Origin: Zygnema cylindricum
Taxonomy: Eukaryota; Streptophyta; Zygnematophyceae; Zygnematales; Zygnemataceae
Assembly (NCBI GenBank): GCA_037447655.1
Contig: JBBHKE010002391.1
Coordinates: forward strand, 1-64,000
Direction: 5' to 3'
DNA length: 64,000 nucleotides
In this document: positions 29,600 through 41,700 of the stretch, piece by piece
Layout: every line of letters begins with the position of its first letter
Numbering within the stretch: the first letter of the stretch is position 1
Program-made: the position numbers and the translations under genes
The notes under the pieces: model-generated
Told to the model about the DNA's origin: nothing
What the model saw: only the letters and a program-made list of their open reading frames with translations
Databases searched by the model: none

Positions 29600-30990
29600 A
29601 GCTAATAATTAGGATTTGTCTTGGGAAATTGACGTATTAATTTGATTTCCGCTGATTTATTAACTAATAATCACTACATGTCGTATGACATTGACAAAAT
29701 AATATGATATATTTGTGGAAACACGCTATAAAACGCATAATTAGCAATAATGTACAATGTCTCTCCCTCTTAATCTGCCTCTCTCTATCCGTGAATCCCT
29801 CTCTCTTCCTATATTTTTATCCCTTCCCCTCCTCACGCTGAAAAAGCCGATCGCACCCCTCTCAAAGTTTGTCCGTTCCCCCCCCCCCTTCCCCCCCCTT
29901 AAATGCCGCCCCCTTACCTTCGCTCTATCCCACTCACTTTTCCTAGCCATCCTGAACTTATTTCATTCAAGTCGTTTTGTTTTTCGTATCTTTCGTTTTA
30001 TTGTTTTATATTTGTTTTTTTCGATTTGCATTTCATTTATTTTGTTTGTGGTTGCTAATTTGTTTGTCGTTTTTTTGTTATCTGATTTGCAGTTGTGACG
30101 TACATTTTATTATCACTACATTTGCAACCAAATGAGCATGAAAGTGAGGTATAAAAGAAGAAGTTTTAAAGGAGATGGAGAAAGTGAGGGAGGAGAGGAA
30201 AGAGGAAGGTGATGAAAGGAAGGAGTAGAGGTGAGAGAGGAAAGAGGGGAAAGAAAATAGGAGTGATTATAAAATAGTGATAGTAAGAGTTGCATAAATT
30301 TATATTGTGTTTGGTTTTTTACTCGAAAAATGACAGAAGAAAATAGAATATGGAGAAATCTAGGAAGGAGTATTTTTTTATATTTTTACTAGGTTTTTAC
30401 ATCGGTAATTTTCCAAGATAGGTTTGTGTGTATTCCATTGTCAATTATTATTGTATTCGGTTCCATAGCTATGGTTAATATGTACATTTGCCAAAAAAAT
30501 TACGATATTTATGTGCATCCTGAAAGGAATATAAAACAAAACGATTTGTCGATTATGGTATTATTTTATGTTATCCACTTTTTAGTTTGTGTGTTTTATT
30601 TGTGTTTTTTGGGTTTTGTATTCTAAATATGTTTTTGATTTATGTTTATAAATTATGCTTTTGATTGTTAAAAAGTTATGCTCCGATGTTATTTTGATAA
30701 CGACATTAAAAAAGAAGCAGTACATGAGAATTATTTTACTACCGAAATGAAAAAAACAAAGAAAATACAAAAAATTGACTGATGATTGTTGATTTTGAAT
30801 TCGGTGGACCAAACGGAAGAGAAGAAGTGGATGTTTTGTTTACTATTTCGGAAGAAAATAATAAATCCGGAACACAATTTATTTTTGCATTGATAAATTC
30901 GGAGTACAATTGTCTGTGTAAAGACTATGTGAGTATATTTACGGTATAGTCTATTAAATATGGTTATGTGTGGCTTCTATTTATAATAGA
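29600..30990. other. No gene seen
   Basis: AT-rich DNA with a pyrimidine tract at 29,758-29,905 (including two C runs), purine-rich DNA at 30,130-30,260, and otherwise nothing recognisable. Open frames here are short and show no domain. Confidence 0.6.
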
Positions 30991-32241
30991 GCTAAAGTTG
31001 TATCGTTCAGCGACAACACATTTTCGTCGCTGAAAGGTGAAAAATCTGTTTACCATCAGATTTACCATTCAACGACGAGACTTTCTCGTCGTCAAATTGT
31101 GGTGCCGAATTTGTAAATTTTAGTGACGAGATTGTCTCGTCGCTGGAGCAGTCGAAATTTCGGATCTGACCTACCGATTTACTGCATTCGTCGCCCAACG
31201 CGGAATACAACATGAAACACATGATTCCCGAAACACATTGAAAACATCATTAACATCCAATGTCATTCAAGTTTTTTTCCAATCCATCATTTTCAATATC
31301 AAACTTCAAAATGAAAGACAAACAAGGATACGATTATATTAAACTTATCATAGATACAATTTATGCAACATACTTTATTCAACGCTAAGTGCAATTACCA
31401 CACTAACCACCGAAAACTACTTCAAAAAAAAAAACACAACAACATTAGTTATATAATTTTATACTAACCCCTATTCTCACTTCACTAATTAAACCACTTC
31501 TCTATGAAAGGACTCAAAATCTCCGTTCTCCCATTCCGCGTCATCAAGGATTTCATCCTCTCGAGTGTCGGCATCTTGAATGCCTCGGACAAAATCTCGT
31601 GCCGATGTAGAAGGAATTGGCACCTCATCGCCTTCGAAATGGCATCGCCATTTCATGATGATGAATTGTAAATCTGGGGTGAGCATTTTTCCCTCCCATT
31701 TCCCGTCATTCAATGACAAGGCGCACTGAATCATAGCTTTACGTACGGAACCCATCCATTGATTGTCCTTCATTGCGTTGACTTCGCGAATTGAATCACG
31801 AGCGAACTTAAGGAAGAAAGCCTTCCCGGGCCTAAGTAACTTCCCGGACCAACCCTTGCCATTCGGATGGGACCATGCATGCTTTTCCATCCAGTTCATT
31901 TTCCAATCCTCCCATTTCCGCGACCAAACCTCTTTAATTTTGGAAATGACGAACGAGTCGACGGGTTGCACGAGGTGAGTCGCGCAAGGAGGGAAGAAGT
32001 GGAGTATAGTCCTCTTGGCGAGTAATACTCTGCTCAACTCCTCAGAATTGTTCGGCCCGCCACAATTGTCGAGGAATATTATTTTTTCACGTCCTTCGCA
32101 ATCTTCTTTGTAAGACCTCGGTGAAATTTTGTGAGCTCTGTTGCCCCATAGAATGCACAGTTCACAAGTAGCCACTAAGATACCATCAACCCACTTTGGT
32201 TTCCCCGATAATAACTTCCACCCTGACAGACAATGACTCTG

Positions 32242-33104
32242 ACCAGCCTCACCCCTGTGAGGAGAAGACTCCCCTGAGTCCAACGCAAAAAGAATCACCA
32301 AAATTGCTCCCCTGAGCAATCAGTTGTAATTGGCCAAAGACTACCTATTTATACAGAAGGTCACCTGGAGAGAGTCGCCTCAAATATTACTTAGTCTTAG
32401 TCTGCCTCCTCTCAGCTACGTATTACTAAACCCTAGTCTAATAGGAACACTATATAGTACAAAAGGTACAGTGGCCGATGTACTTATTGTACGACCATTG
32501 TACAACATGGCCTTCAAGGTGACGCTTGCCAAATCGGGAGCCATGGTTCCTCCTCCCATCTTTTGTGGTATCCAAATAGTGTGACGCCACGTGGCATTGC
32601 GTGAAGCTATTTCCGAAGGCCGCCAAAAGCGCATTCCGGGTGGCGGCTGCAATGAAGGTCGTCTATCAATTAAATTTACACGGTTCAGATTCGCGTTCGT
32701 GCATGAATTGTTTCATATGTGTCTCGTAGTCAGTTTGGTGTGAATTCGCCAATCTGTCGCAGTTTAATAACGTATCAAATCTAATATGTTAATTGTTTCG
32801 TAGTGCCTTAATGGATAAGGCATCCGACTATACATAATCTATAGGTCACAGGTTCAAATCCAACAGATATCACAATTTTGGTAAAATGCCACTCTACTTT
32901 TGTCTGCACCTTCCATAAATAACCTATATGTCACAGGTTCAAATCCAGCAGATAGCACAATTTTGGTAAAATGCCACTCTACTTTTAACTACACTTTCTA
33001 AATAGCGGGGCAGCTATGGTCTGCCTTTCATTCTCTTTCTCTCTCTCTCTCTATCTCGTTTAAAGACTAAAATAAAATAGAGACAAGATATAAATTACCT
33101 TTTC
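32242..33104 (-). mobile_element. Solo LTR (Copia LTR family) inside the DDE transposase
   Basis: 863 bp, starting TGTTGAAAAGG in minus orientation and flanked by CTCTG at 32237-32241 and 33105-33109. It shares GACTCCCCTGAGTCC, GCTCCCCTGAGCAAT and the GTAC-rich middle with the LTRs at 47.6, 54.2, 56.3, 60.6 and 62.7 kb. It ends GGCTGGT, shorter by about 120 bp than the other members, so it is either a subfamily or a truncated copy. It includes a tRNA-like block. Confidence 0.8.
32801..33005 (+). repeat. tRNA-like block with duplicated B-box region in the solo LTR
   Basis: TGCCTTAATGGATAAGG (A-box/D-arm-like) is followed 30 bases later by the exact B-box GGTTCAAATCC at 32851-32861. A second copy of the 3' part, including GGTTCAAATCC, follows about 83 bp downstream (32924-33005 against 32841-32922). 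Acceptor-stem pairing is poor, so this is tRNA-derived sequence and not a tRNA gene. Confidence 0.65.
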
Positions 33105-33225
33105 AACACTCTGCTCTTCTATCCATTGTGGGAAAACGGTTTTATCATTCTATCCTTTGGTGGCGGTTCGGTACCAAACTCCTACAATAGGAAAAAATAA
33201 AAGATAGTGGGATGGCGCGTGTTAC

Positions 33226-33296
33226 GTGAGGGGGAGAGAAAGAGGGAGAGGGAGAGGAAGCTGATAGAAGGCAGAGAGGGAGAGAGGGAGAGGGGA
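33226..33296. repeat. GA-rich tract inside the DDE transposase intron
   Basis: GGGAGAGAGGG-type low-complexity DNA between the donor at 33390 and the acceptor at 33181 of the transposase, on the plus strand (CT on the coding strand, as in host introns). Confidence 0.8.
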
Positions 33297-34755
33297 AACT
33301 CATATTTTCATAGAGAGGAATACGTGCAAAATATAGGAAAATAACGAAGATGCAAATTATTTCAAAGATTCAAATGTAGTGAAACTTACCCAGTTCATCG
33401 TCGGCAAGGCCCTTTATTGGGTAATTTGAACCGCGGTTTGTGAAAATTATCATTGGAGACTCGATTCGTGCATTCGTTCCTACTGTGAGTCGTACCATCA
33501 ATGTCATGGACTCTCCACCACCCGCAACGTCGGTGTATCTTACAACCTCGTCGCCGCGAAAGCCCAAAGTTTTCTTGCTGTCCATATTTACAAGTAAGTG
33601 GGTTTCGTCCATGCTCTCCACCAAATCCTCGATGAAACGACCCATTATCCACCAAAAAAATATAAAAACACAAAAGAAAACAAAACACAAGTAAGTATAA
33701 TGAAAAAAATGACATTGTTGGTTTACATTGTAGTCATCTTTAAAAAGTTAGGGGGTTAGTAAAACAACAAATGTCCTTTACACACTCGTTTCCCTCAATA
33801 AGTATGGAAAAGATAGTAAATTATAAACTTTATATGATAAGAAGCAACAAAGGGAAGGAAAATACGAGGCTTACTCGATATAAACCCTCTTTTTAATAGG
33901 CCTATGTGATATGCCACGGTCTTTTTAATGTATTCCTCCTTCTCCGGACTTAATTGTAGTTTGCCCTTTTGAGCTCGGGCGACAATGCTATGCTTTTCGG
34001 AAAAGCGTTGAATCCAAAGCCGAGTGATTCTAATGTCGATCACTTCACCATTGCCGTCGATAAATTCCGGCGCACCATTCTTTTTCATTTCGGCAATGGT
34101 GAAATTAGCTATTTTACCCACAATTAATGCTGACATTTTCATGCCCGCCTTTTGAAATCGGAGGAATTCGTCACTAAGTTGTTGTGAACCTTCGTCACCC
34201 ATGATTGCTCTTTCATACCCCTTCCCGGTAACGCCTTCGTTACCGCCACACTCCATCCAAAAGCCGAAGTAGATAAGGAGAGCGTAGTTTCCCTTATCGC
34301 TTTAAGTACTGCCACCCTTTCGACCCACTATCGCCTTGACTTCTGGTACTTTGCAATTGGAGTAAAGAAAGAACAAAAATTGGTCATTGAAAATCTACAT
34401 AAAAAGCCATTACATTTTAAAAATCGCTTCAGCGACGAGGATTTGTTGACGCCAAAATCAGTGACGACAAACCCTCGTCGCTGAATCAGCGTTGAGAGTT
34501 GGTCGTCGCTGCATTAGGCGACGATAATCTGTCGTCGGTAATTTTAGCGACGACCATCTGTCGTCGCTGTATCGACGTTTAGCTGTAAATTAGAATTTTG
34601 GGAGAGTTATGATTCAGCGACGACTGAAATTCGTCGTTGTTTTACGGACGAGGCGTTGTTGTTGATATATTTAACAAACAGGACATATAAGAAAAAAAAC
34701 AATGTTAGTTTGTAGGTTAGCGACGACAAAAGAAAAAGAAAAGGATAAATGAACA

Positions 34756-35132
34756 AATTCGGAAATCACAAACATACCGATTACCACAATTTTTTTTGTG
34801 ACAACTCCCGTGTGAGCCTCGTCACTTGTTCTTGTTGGGCGGCCAATTGGTTAGTGAGTGCATCAATTATTCGTGGCCAATTCTCTTCAGTCGGTGGTGG
34901 AGGGGGACTAATCGGATGCCGAACCCTTGGGATTTCGCATAGACGGGGTCGCCTCACTCGAAGATTTCAGAACTAATGTAGAACCGAGATATGAGCCGCT
35001 CAGAGAGCCATTACCTTGGGAGTTCTTTGACAATACTTGAGGACGGTGTATAGTCGGGGGTCCCATAGATGGTGAAGCCGCAATAACGCGAGAACATTCA
35101 CCTGAAAACCGTGGTTGTCGTGAACAATCCAC
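34756..35132 (-). pseudogene. Coding remnant of unknown type
   Basis: On the minus strand one frame encodes a proline-rich segment followed by TEENWPRIIDALTNQLAAQQ and EQVTRLTRELSQKKLW, then a stop. A second frame is open from 35132 to 34908. The Gln-rich amphipathic helix resembles linker segments in retroelement Gag proteins or a second transposon protein. It adjoins the DDE element and may belong to it. Not identified. Confidence 0.3.
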
Positions 35133-35694
35133 GTATGCTGTGGATCCGCTGGTTCAAATTGCCGTATGTGGGCAAACGTCGAGCCTCGGTCGTACGGTCA
35201 CTAGTCAGAGATACAAATTGGAGTGCAACCATTTTAGAGTTTACTTACATATTAGCATCAATTCATCGCGACAGTATTAGCGTAAAGAACCCTTATTAAC
35301 GTATAGTGTCGAGATAGAACGGACAAGCGACCAAATTTTTAGACAACAAGCGTTGCGTAAACATTACAATCGTACTAATGACGCAACTAGCAACTGGACA
35401 AAAAATGTACGCTTTACAACGTTGCGCCGATGCTTTCCCGCGGTAAAATAGTCTGACATGCACGTGTGAATCTTTTACATGACGGCGTACGATTTCAAAA
35501 AAAATTGTACGGGTACTTATATTAACGTAAACATGTTTGTGACCGACATTTTTTTTTCAAGGAACCAAATTAGAATTATTGAATAATTAGAATGTATGTT
35601 TTTTTTCGTAATTTTCAAATTCTTAATTAGCGTAAACCACTGCAATTTTTCATACACGCTAAAGAAACTTCTACGCTAATAGCAATTGGCGGTG

Positions 35695-36198
35695 TACACC
35701 GCGAATCGTTATTAGTGTCAAAGTCACTAATTTGGGTTCTTAAAATTTTGATTTTTTTCCTCAAATAGGATACATGATTTTAATTTTTCCTTGACTTTAA
35801 TTAAGGTACCGTACTACGGTCGATGTCAGACCGTACATAAATGTATCTTTTCATGTGAAAATTTTACAAAAAATGAATTAAATCAGACGCGCACTAAAAT
35901 ATAATAACAAGAACGTGCGCTAAAAAAACGGGATTATTAGGACACGTAAATTAGTATGACATGTACGGATATTTAAATTTCACGACAGCATACGATTTTT
36001 AATATTTTGTAGGAATACATATATTAATGTATATGATCGTACGGCGAATATTCCATTTTTTATGTTCCCAAATTAGGATAATGCCGAAATTAGAATACAC
36101 CTTTTTAAAAAAAAAATCAAATTTTTAATTAGCATCAATTACGGTAAATTTTCTTCAACACTATTTAAACTTTGACACTAATAACGATTCGCGGTGTA
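35695..36198. mobile_element. Family B TIR element (504 bp)
   Basis: Perfect terminal inverted repeats of about 30 bp: TACACCGCGAATCGTTATTA at 35695 onward, mirrored by TAATAACGATTCGCGGTGTA ending at 36198. If the outer TA is a target duplication this is a Tc1/mariner-like (Stowaway-type) element. No coding capacity. The right end of another copy (CTAATAGCAATTGGCGGTGTA, ending at 35696) abuts it and shares the TA. Confidence 0.85.
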
Positions 36199-37102
36199 GC
36201 TAGAAGTCTACAAACGTCGCTATTTTGTAAAAGTCATCAATTGTCGCGAGTTTTGTAGTCGTCTACAAACCGTCACAAATTACACCCACGTCTACATCCG
36301 TCACGATCTAAAGTAACGATTTGATTTTTTTACATACGAATGCTCTGAAAGTAGTACGGAGAATCTTCGCTAAAAACAAAGTTACAAGACTAAAGTTTCG
36401 GTTACATGGGAAAGTGCCCTTAAAGGTAGACGCCGCAATATGTAACCGACAAAAAAGTAATAATTCCGTAATTCAAATAATTACTTATTTGGGGCATGGT
36501 TACATCAAAAGGTCTTTGTAATAGTACGGACAACAAAATCAGCAAAATTTCTATATTACAGAGGCCTCGGTTACATCATGTATCGTCTGCAAACAAGTTT
36601 TTTCATACGTGTTTTGATTTGAGTGGTTCCTTATAAGTTGACGATCAAATCTCTAAAGTCGTCAAAGATTTGAAAACCGTCCATTTTCGTATGGAAATCC
36701 GTACTTGCGTATTATGTACGTGTTCTTCGCATGTGTACCGCGTCAATGTACCTCAGAGATCTCCTTCACTCTGCTGACTTTCAGGAAAAACCGTATTTCT
36801 TTTCGGCAGAGATTTTACGGTCACCTTGTCCGGAGGCACGTGACTTTGGAGACCTGTGAAATTATTATTATTTTTTTAAATGCCTTGATATATCGGCGAT
36901 ACGATGTATATATTGGCGATATATCGCGATATTTTGATTTTCGATATATCGAAGCGATATATCGATTATCGGGTACCTAAAATTCGATATATATCGAATA
37001 TCGGCAAAAGGTCCTCGATACCCAACACTACTATTTAAAAAAAAAAACCAAAATTTCAGGAACCCAAATTAGAGTTATATACTCTAATAACGATTCGCGG
37101 TG

Positions 37103-37767
37103 TAGTGTTGTGTAACGGCAAAAAAATTATGGCGATAAATTCGATACTCGATATATTGAATATCGGGCGGTGAGAGGGCTTGATATATTGCACCGGGACC
37201 AGCAAAAATTATCGGGCGTTTGGCGGGAGGAGGGCAGAGGTCGCAAACGGTTAACCGAAACCGTAACTGACCGTTTACCGACCGCCCGCGTTGGATCCGG
37301 AACGGATTCGGGTGCCAAATTTTGGGGGGCCGGGCGGATTCGGGCGGTTGATTCACAGAAAAAAAATAAAAAATCGGTTACGGTCGAGTAAGCAAAAAAC
37401 GAAAAAAAATGAAAGTTTTGTACTGTCCATACTATCCAACATTTTTGTACTTTGTACTTTTGGTATCATGGAAGGTATAAGGGAAATGCACCAATTTTGA
37501 CTTTTGCGACCTCTGGAGGTGGGTGCCCGTTTTCCACCCCGGTGGAGGAGGGAGGGGGGGGGGGGGGGGGGGGGTTCTGAAAAAAAATCGGCAAACCGGT
37601 GTGCTGAGGTATCGCTATTGTTATCAACCCGATAACTTATCGCGGTGTGTTGTAATTTTCTGGAGATATTAGCCTTCTCAATGTACTGGAACGATATATC
37701 GACAATCGGCAAGTCAAGAAAAGGCACATATCGAATATCAGCAAGAGGCTCTCATTACACAACACCG
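37103..37767. mobile_element. Family A TIR element carrying a nested hAT element
   Basis: Left end TAGTGTTGTGTAACGGC at 37103, right end ATTACACAACAC ending about 37765. The interior matches the intact copy at 39394 (ACCAGCAAAAATTATCG, AAAGGCACATATCG). It contains the 281 bp hAT element. The 8 bp flanks do not match, so one end may be eroded or exchanged with the next family A copy, which begins about 10 bp downstream. Confidence 0.65.
37235..37515. mobile_element. Non-autonomous hAT element, 281 bp
   Basis: Ends CAGAGGTCGCAAA and TTTTGCGACCTCTG are inverted, and the 8 bp flanks GAGGAGGG (37227-37234) and GAGGTGGG (37516-37523) differ at one base, as expected for a hAT target duplication. 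The termini match the decayed transposase-bearing element at 26420 (CAGAGGTCGCAAAAGTC), its probable mobiliser. The interior has repeated CGGTTAACCG/CCGACCG motifs near the left end. Confidence 0.85.
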
Positions 37768-38752
37768 CAAAACTAGTGGTGTTGTGTATCTTATCATTTC
37801 CAATCGGGATTAAACTGATATCGATATTATTGCTTATCAAAAGGTGAAGAGACCGCGACTCCCAAATTTGGGGAGCTCTTTACTACCCGCATATGTAGCC
37901 AAAAACATTCCGGGACACCAATTTAAACGCATGTCACTACAATAGAAGGAAAGCAAAGAAAGATAACAAAAAGTATGGATTCAAAACATAACACACTTGT
38001 GGTTTCGATTTAACAACCTTTTGATCATTCAAGAATTGCACAATTGCAATAAATAATGACAACGTTGTTGCTGCTGTCCACTCAAGTGTCCTAACAATTC
38101 CATTCTTTGAACTTCTTTGTTCTTATCTGTAACCTATTTTTCCTTCGAACACAGCAAGGCTTAAAAATAGTTTATGCATTAAAAATAATTTATGTATTAA
38201 AAATAGTTACACCCCAACAATATTCGCCGACCCCGTCCCCCATTGCACTGGTCCACAAGTATAAGATTAGACAAAATTGGCTATTGATGTTATATTGCAT
38301 ATAAAATTTGCCACTGCTGCTAATTATTGAAAGATAAATATTGCAAGGGTAAAAAGATGAAGTTTAGATAAAGTTTTGCTTTCGCTTTCATTTTCTTTCT
38401 CAATTTGCCTTTTTCAACTTTTCTTTTTCTTTGGATTGTACTCAAAAAAGTTCTTCCCGGAAGTACTTCACCAATCAACCATGAAGGTAATTCGTACGAA
38501 GACCAGATTCCAATGCTCACAAATTGCTCCGGTGACCAGATATTAATGCAAGAGAACTTCCGGAATCTGGTCAGTCAATTCAGGCATTCCTCCATTCAGT
38601 CAAATGTTCCGTATTACACGGTCCACTACCAGGTGGACCCTTATCATCTTCCTTCAGCGGCGTTAAGTACCTCCATGTCACAGTTCTTTTTGTCCGTACG
38701 ATTCAAATGCTCTCCCATTGAAAGTGGTCGTACGATCTAGCAAGGCGTCCGA

Positions 38753-41700
38753 TCAACTCAAGATGAGGGACTCGTGGATGTATGCGAGCTCGTGACAGCA
38801 CGCTGCGTCGTAGGGATTTGCTTCTGCATGGAACAGCTGGTAGCCCATGTTTTCGATATTCTGCAGCATCCTTTGGGATGGCTGGAACTGCTGTAAACTG
38901 AAAAAGTAAAGGGACAGGGAGAGGAGAGAGAAAGGGGTGTAAATAAAGGAATTGAAGCGTTAGGTCTAAACATCATACCATAAACTTACATACGTTTAAA
39001 ACATTGTCCGAACATTGTTTAAATATTTAAACTTGTGTGTGTGTGTGCGTGTATTTTCTTTTTTTTCCCTATCGTTTTTCCGAGTTTTAAATTTGCAATT
39101 TTCTCGAGAAAACTCACAACCTGTTCCTCAAGGTATAAATTCAATCCTAAAACAATTTTGTAGCTTTTTGATCTTTTAAAGGTTTTGACAAGAAGGCTAT
39201 GCATAATCCACGTGATGAACCTTACCTGCCATTCAAATTTTTAGGATAAATCCCACCAAAAACATAAATACACCACTTCGTTGTCTCAAGTCATATTTAT
39301 CAAACTTGGAACATGCAACTTTTGAGCTTGGCAAAAAGCTAATATTGAATATTAACTTCTAAGTTGCCATGCTCATAGACACAGCGTAATTACTAGTGTT
39401 GTGTATCGGGTAATTTCCTGTCGGCGTTAAATCCGATATGGATATTATTGGTTATAAAACAGTGAGGGGGACCGATGTATCGCTCCAGGACCAGCAAAAA
39501 ATTTATCGCCGATATACGGGTTGGGGGGGGGAGGGGAGCCATTGAAAAAAATATCACAATCTATTCTGTACCACAGTGCGAAACTTCAGTACGGGGATGA
39601 GGTACGGAATAAGTAATTATCCGATATTTATCGGTAATCTATCGCGATAATTTCCTTACCGATATATCGAACCAATACATCGATTATTGGTAGGTGAAAA
39701 CAGGCACATATCGGTTATCGGTACGAGGCTACCGATACACAACACTAGTAATTACACACTCAACTTGTTTCCAAGGTAAATCGTACAATTCGTACAATTT
39801 TTTGGAGTAGATTCAATTACATTCTTCCCTAAAACTGTACATTCACCTTGAACATCAGGGCAAAAATTTTCAATATAATTACTATATCAACGTTAATTGA
39901 GGTCTACTCTACAATCAATATCGGTGAGTGGTAGCAAATGGAGCTTCCAAGAAGTTAGTTCCTGCCTTGGAATGCTGAAACTCACAGTCAGCATTAATTG
40001 ACGTCTACTTTGTAATCCATCACAAGCCATCAACATTGACTGTTGTTTGCCTCGAAACTTCCAGGTGATTAGTGCCTAACATTGTATTCCAAAATCACTT
40101 GTATTCGACATTTTATGAAATAAAAGTTTGACAAATATTTGGACGCTTCTGAATATACACCAATCTTGGCGAAAATTCTGTGCCATTTTAGGGTTTAAGG
40201 CAGTAAGTACTGAAACTCGGCTATTACTTTCTGCATAATATTTGGATGAACTTCATCCAGCGGTAAAGAGGACTAGTTTTCCATCCAGACTTGTAAGTCT
40301 GTGTTTCCTCTCCGTTGACTCTTTTGCTCTTGCAGCAATCCAACTATTCAGCTCCAGGTTGTAGATTACTTAAATAGCCAATTTTAGATTCTATGATTTT
40401 TTTCTTTAAAAATGCTACTTAAAACTGTGATCCTAAAAATATTTGATCCTCCTGCCGAATATGGACACGAATGGCTGTTCTGCATGTGCCAGATATTCTT
40501 GGCAAAAATAACCTGCGAATGTGAATATTCTTCTAAAAAATGCGGTGACTATGTTGTGTTCGAAACTCGTAATTAACACAAGTTAAGATAGCTCGCCATC
40601 ATCATTGACTAGTGACAATCTTTAGAGTCAGAAACTACGCCGTCTATTGTTATTAGCATCAATGTTCTTTCGCCCCTTTCATTAACTTTTCTTCGTGCAC
40701 AATTCTCCATTTTTTGTTGGGAGACTGCTAATTGGAAGGTAAGATCCTTACCTTTCCATCACAACCGCCGGATTAGTAATCCGACAAGTGTGCTTGGAGA
40801 AAAGATGACTAAAGTGGAGAAAAAAACATTGACCCTAATTATTGTATACGGTGTAATGCCTGTATAGGACTCCACTGTAAGAACCAATGTTGACTTATGT
40901 CTACCCTGCAAATACATGCGGCTGTTAACGTTGATTAGCAGTTACCTTGTGTTTTCAAAAAACTAGTGCTTCTCATGGACTTCCGAGGCTTAAATGCTGC
41001 AAATAAAAATTAAAGGCTAACTTGAGTTTACCTTGGAATCCCAGGGTGGCCTGTCAACATTGATTCATTTAAGAACAAAGCTCCGAAAAAAAACAGTGCG
41101 CGAGACAGAATTCCAAGGGTTTAATATCAGTGGTAGTTCACTACTACCTCAGAGTTTTCATGGGCATGCATCGAAATTAACGATTTAGGCAATGATGTTA
41201 CAAGAATAGGTCCCTGTCGTGGAATTTCAAGAGACAAAATGAACATCACTTGATGCCTAGATTAGAATTCAAAAGTTGGCCATCGACATGGCTTGATTTA
41301 GCTTTGAAATTCCATAAAGTCAGAGGCTGCTACAGAAATTCATCGCTCAACTGGAACAATTAGCTGATGGTAGACATGGAATTCCATGGCTGAGCAATCG
41401 AAAAAGGATGGTGAATCCCACGAAAAAAGGAGCTCTATGCCGTGTCTATCTAGGAACCATCCCCATCGATCGATATTTGCCATCAAATTCCATGAAAAGA
41501 AACCTTACGACCACTATATTTTCAAGACGGCGCCAGAATGATGAGATTCTTGTTTTATTCCTTATGGCACAACCATGACCGACCGCTCCACTGCAGCCGT
41601 CATTTGCAACGTGCTTTAGTTCGGATTCGTACATGCGGGAGATTGTCCGCACGTGAGACAGCACTCCGTATCTGTACGGTCTGTACGGCACGACGGCATA

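Larger units (their letters stand above)
31489..34256 (-). pseudogene. DDE-superfamily (pogo/Tigger-like) transposase, interrupted
   Basis: Coding order on the minus strand: 34256-33875, helix-turn-helix/CENP-B-like part (ITRLWIQRFSEKHSI, LSPEKEEYIKKT); about 33655-33390, first catalytic Asp in VESMDETHLLVNMDSKKTLG; acceptor at 33181 to 33105 (VWYRTATKG, stop, NDKTVFPQW); then after a solo LTR, 32241-31489 with IIFLDNCGG and THLVQPVDSFVISKIK. The three acidic residues are the D of MDETH, the D of LDN and the D of QPVD, with 36 residues between the last two. Breaks: an in-frame TAG at 33150-33152 (probably from TGG) and the LTR insertion at 32242-33104. The frame is continuous across the insertion once one target copy is removed. 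The acceptor of the second piece was not resolved. Confidence 0.85.
31004..34660 (-). mobile_element. Pogo/Tigger-like DNA transposon with clustered subterminal repeats
   Basis: A decayed DDE transposase lies between two clusters of the motif AGCGACGA / TCGTCGCT. The left cluster spans about 31,010-31,190 and the right about 34,430-34,660, each with several copies in both orientations, often as palindromes around AT-rich spacers. Such repeats are typical transposase-binding sites. The exact ends and a TA target duplication were not determined. Another AGCGACGA occurs at 34,718, so the element may extend farther right. Confidence 0.65.
35300..38750. other. Region of nested TIR elements, no host gene seen
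   Basis: Apart from the individually listed elements this region is AT-rich. A family D-like motif lies at 36,240-36,310. A GATATATCG-rich fragment ending CCCAACACTA at about 36,880-37,031 is a decayed family A copy. A further left end, GTGGTGTTGTGTATC, is at about 37,776. A G homopolymer lies at 37,551-37,574. Sequence at 38,400-38,750 is downstream of the methyltransferase stop and may include its 3' UTR. Confidence 0.55.

Noticed and set aside
32801-32872. Functional tRNA gene
   Set aside because: A- and B-box-like motifs are present, but the acceptor and anticodon stems do not pair well and the block lies inside an LTR.
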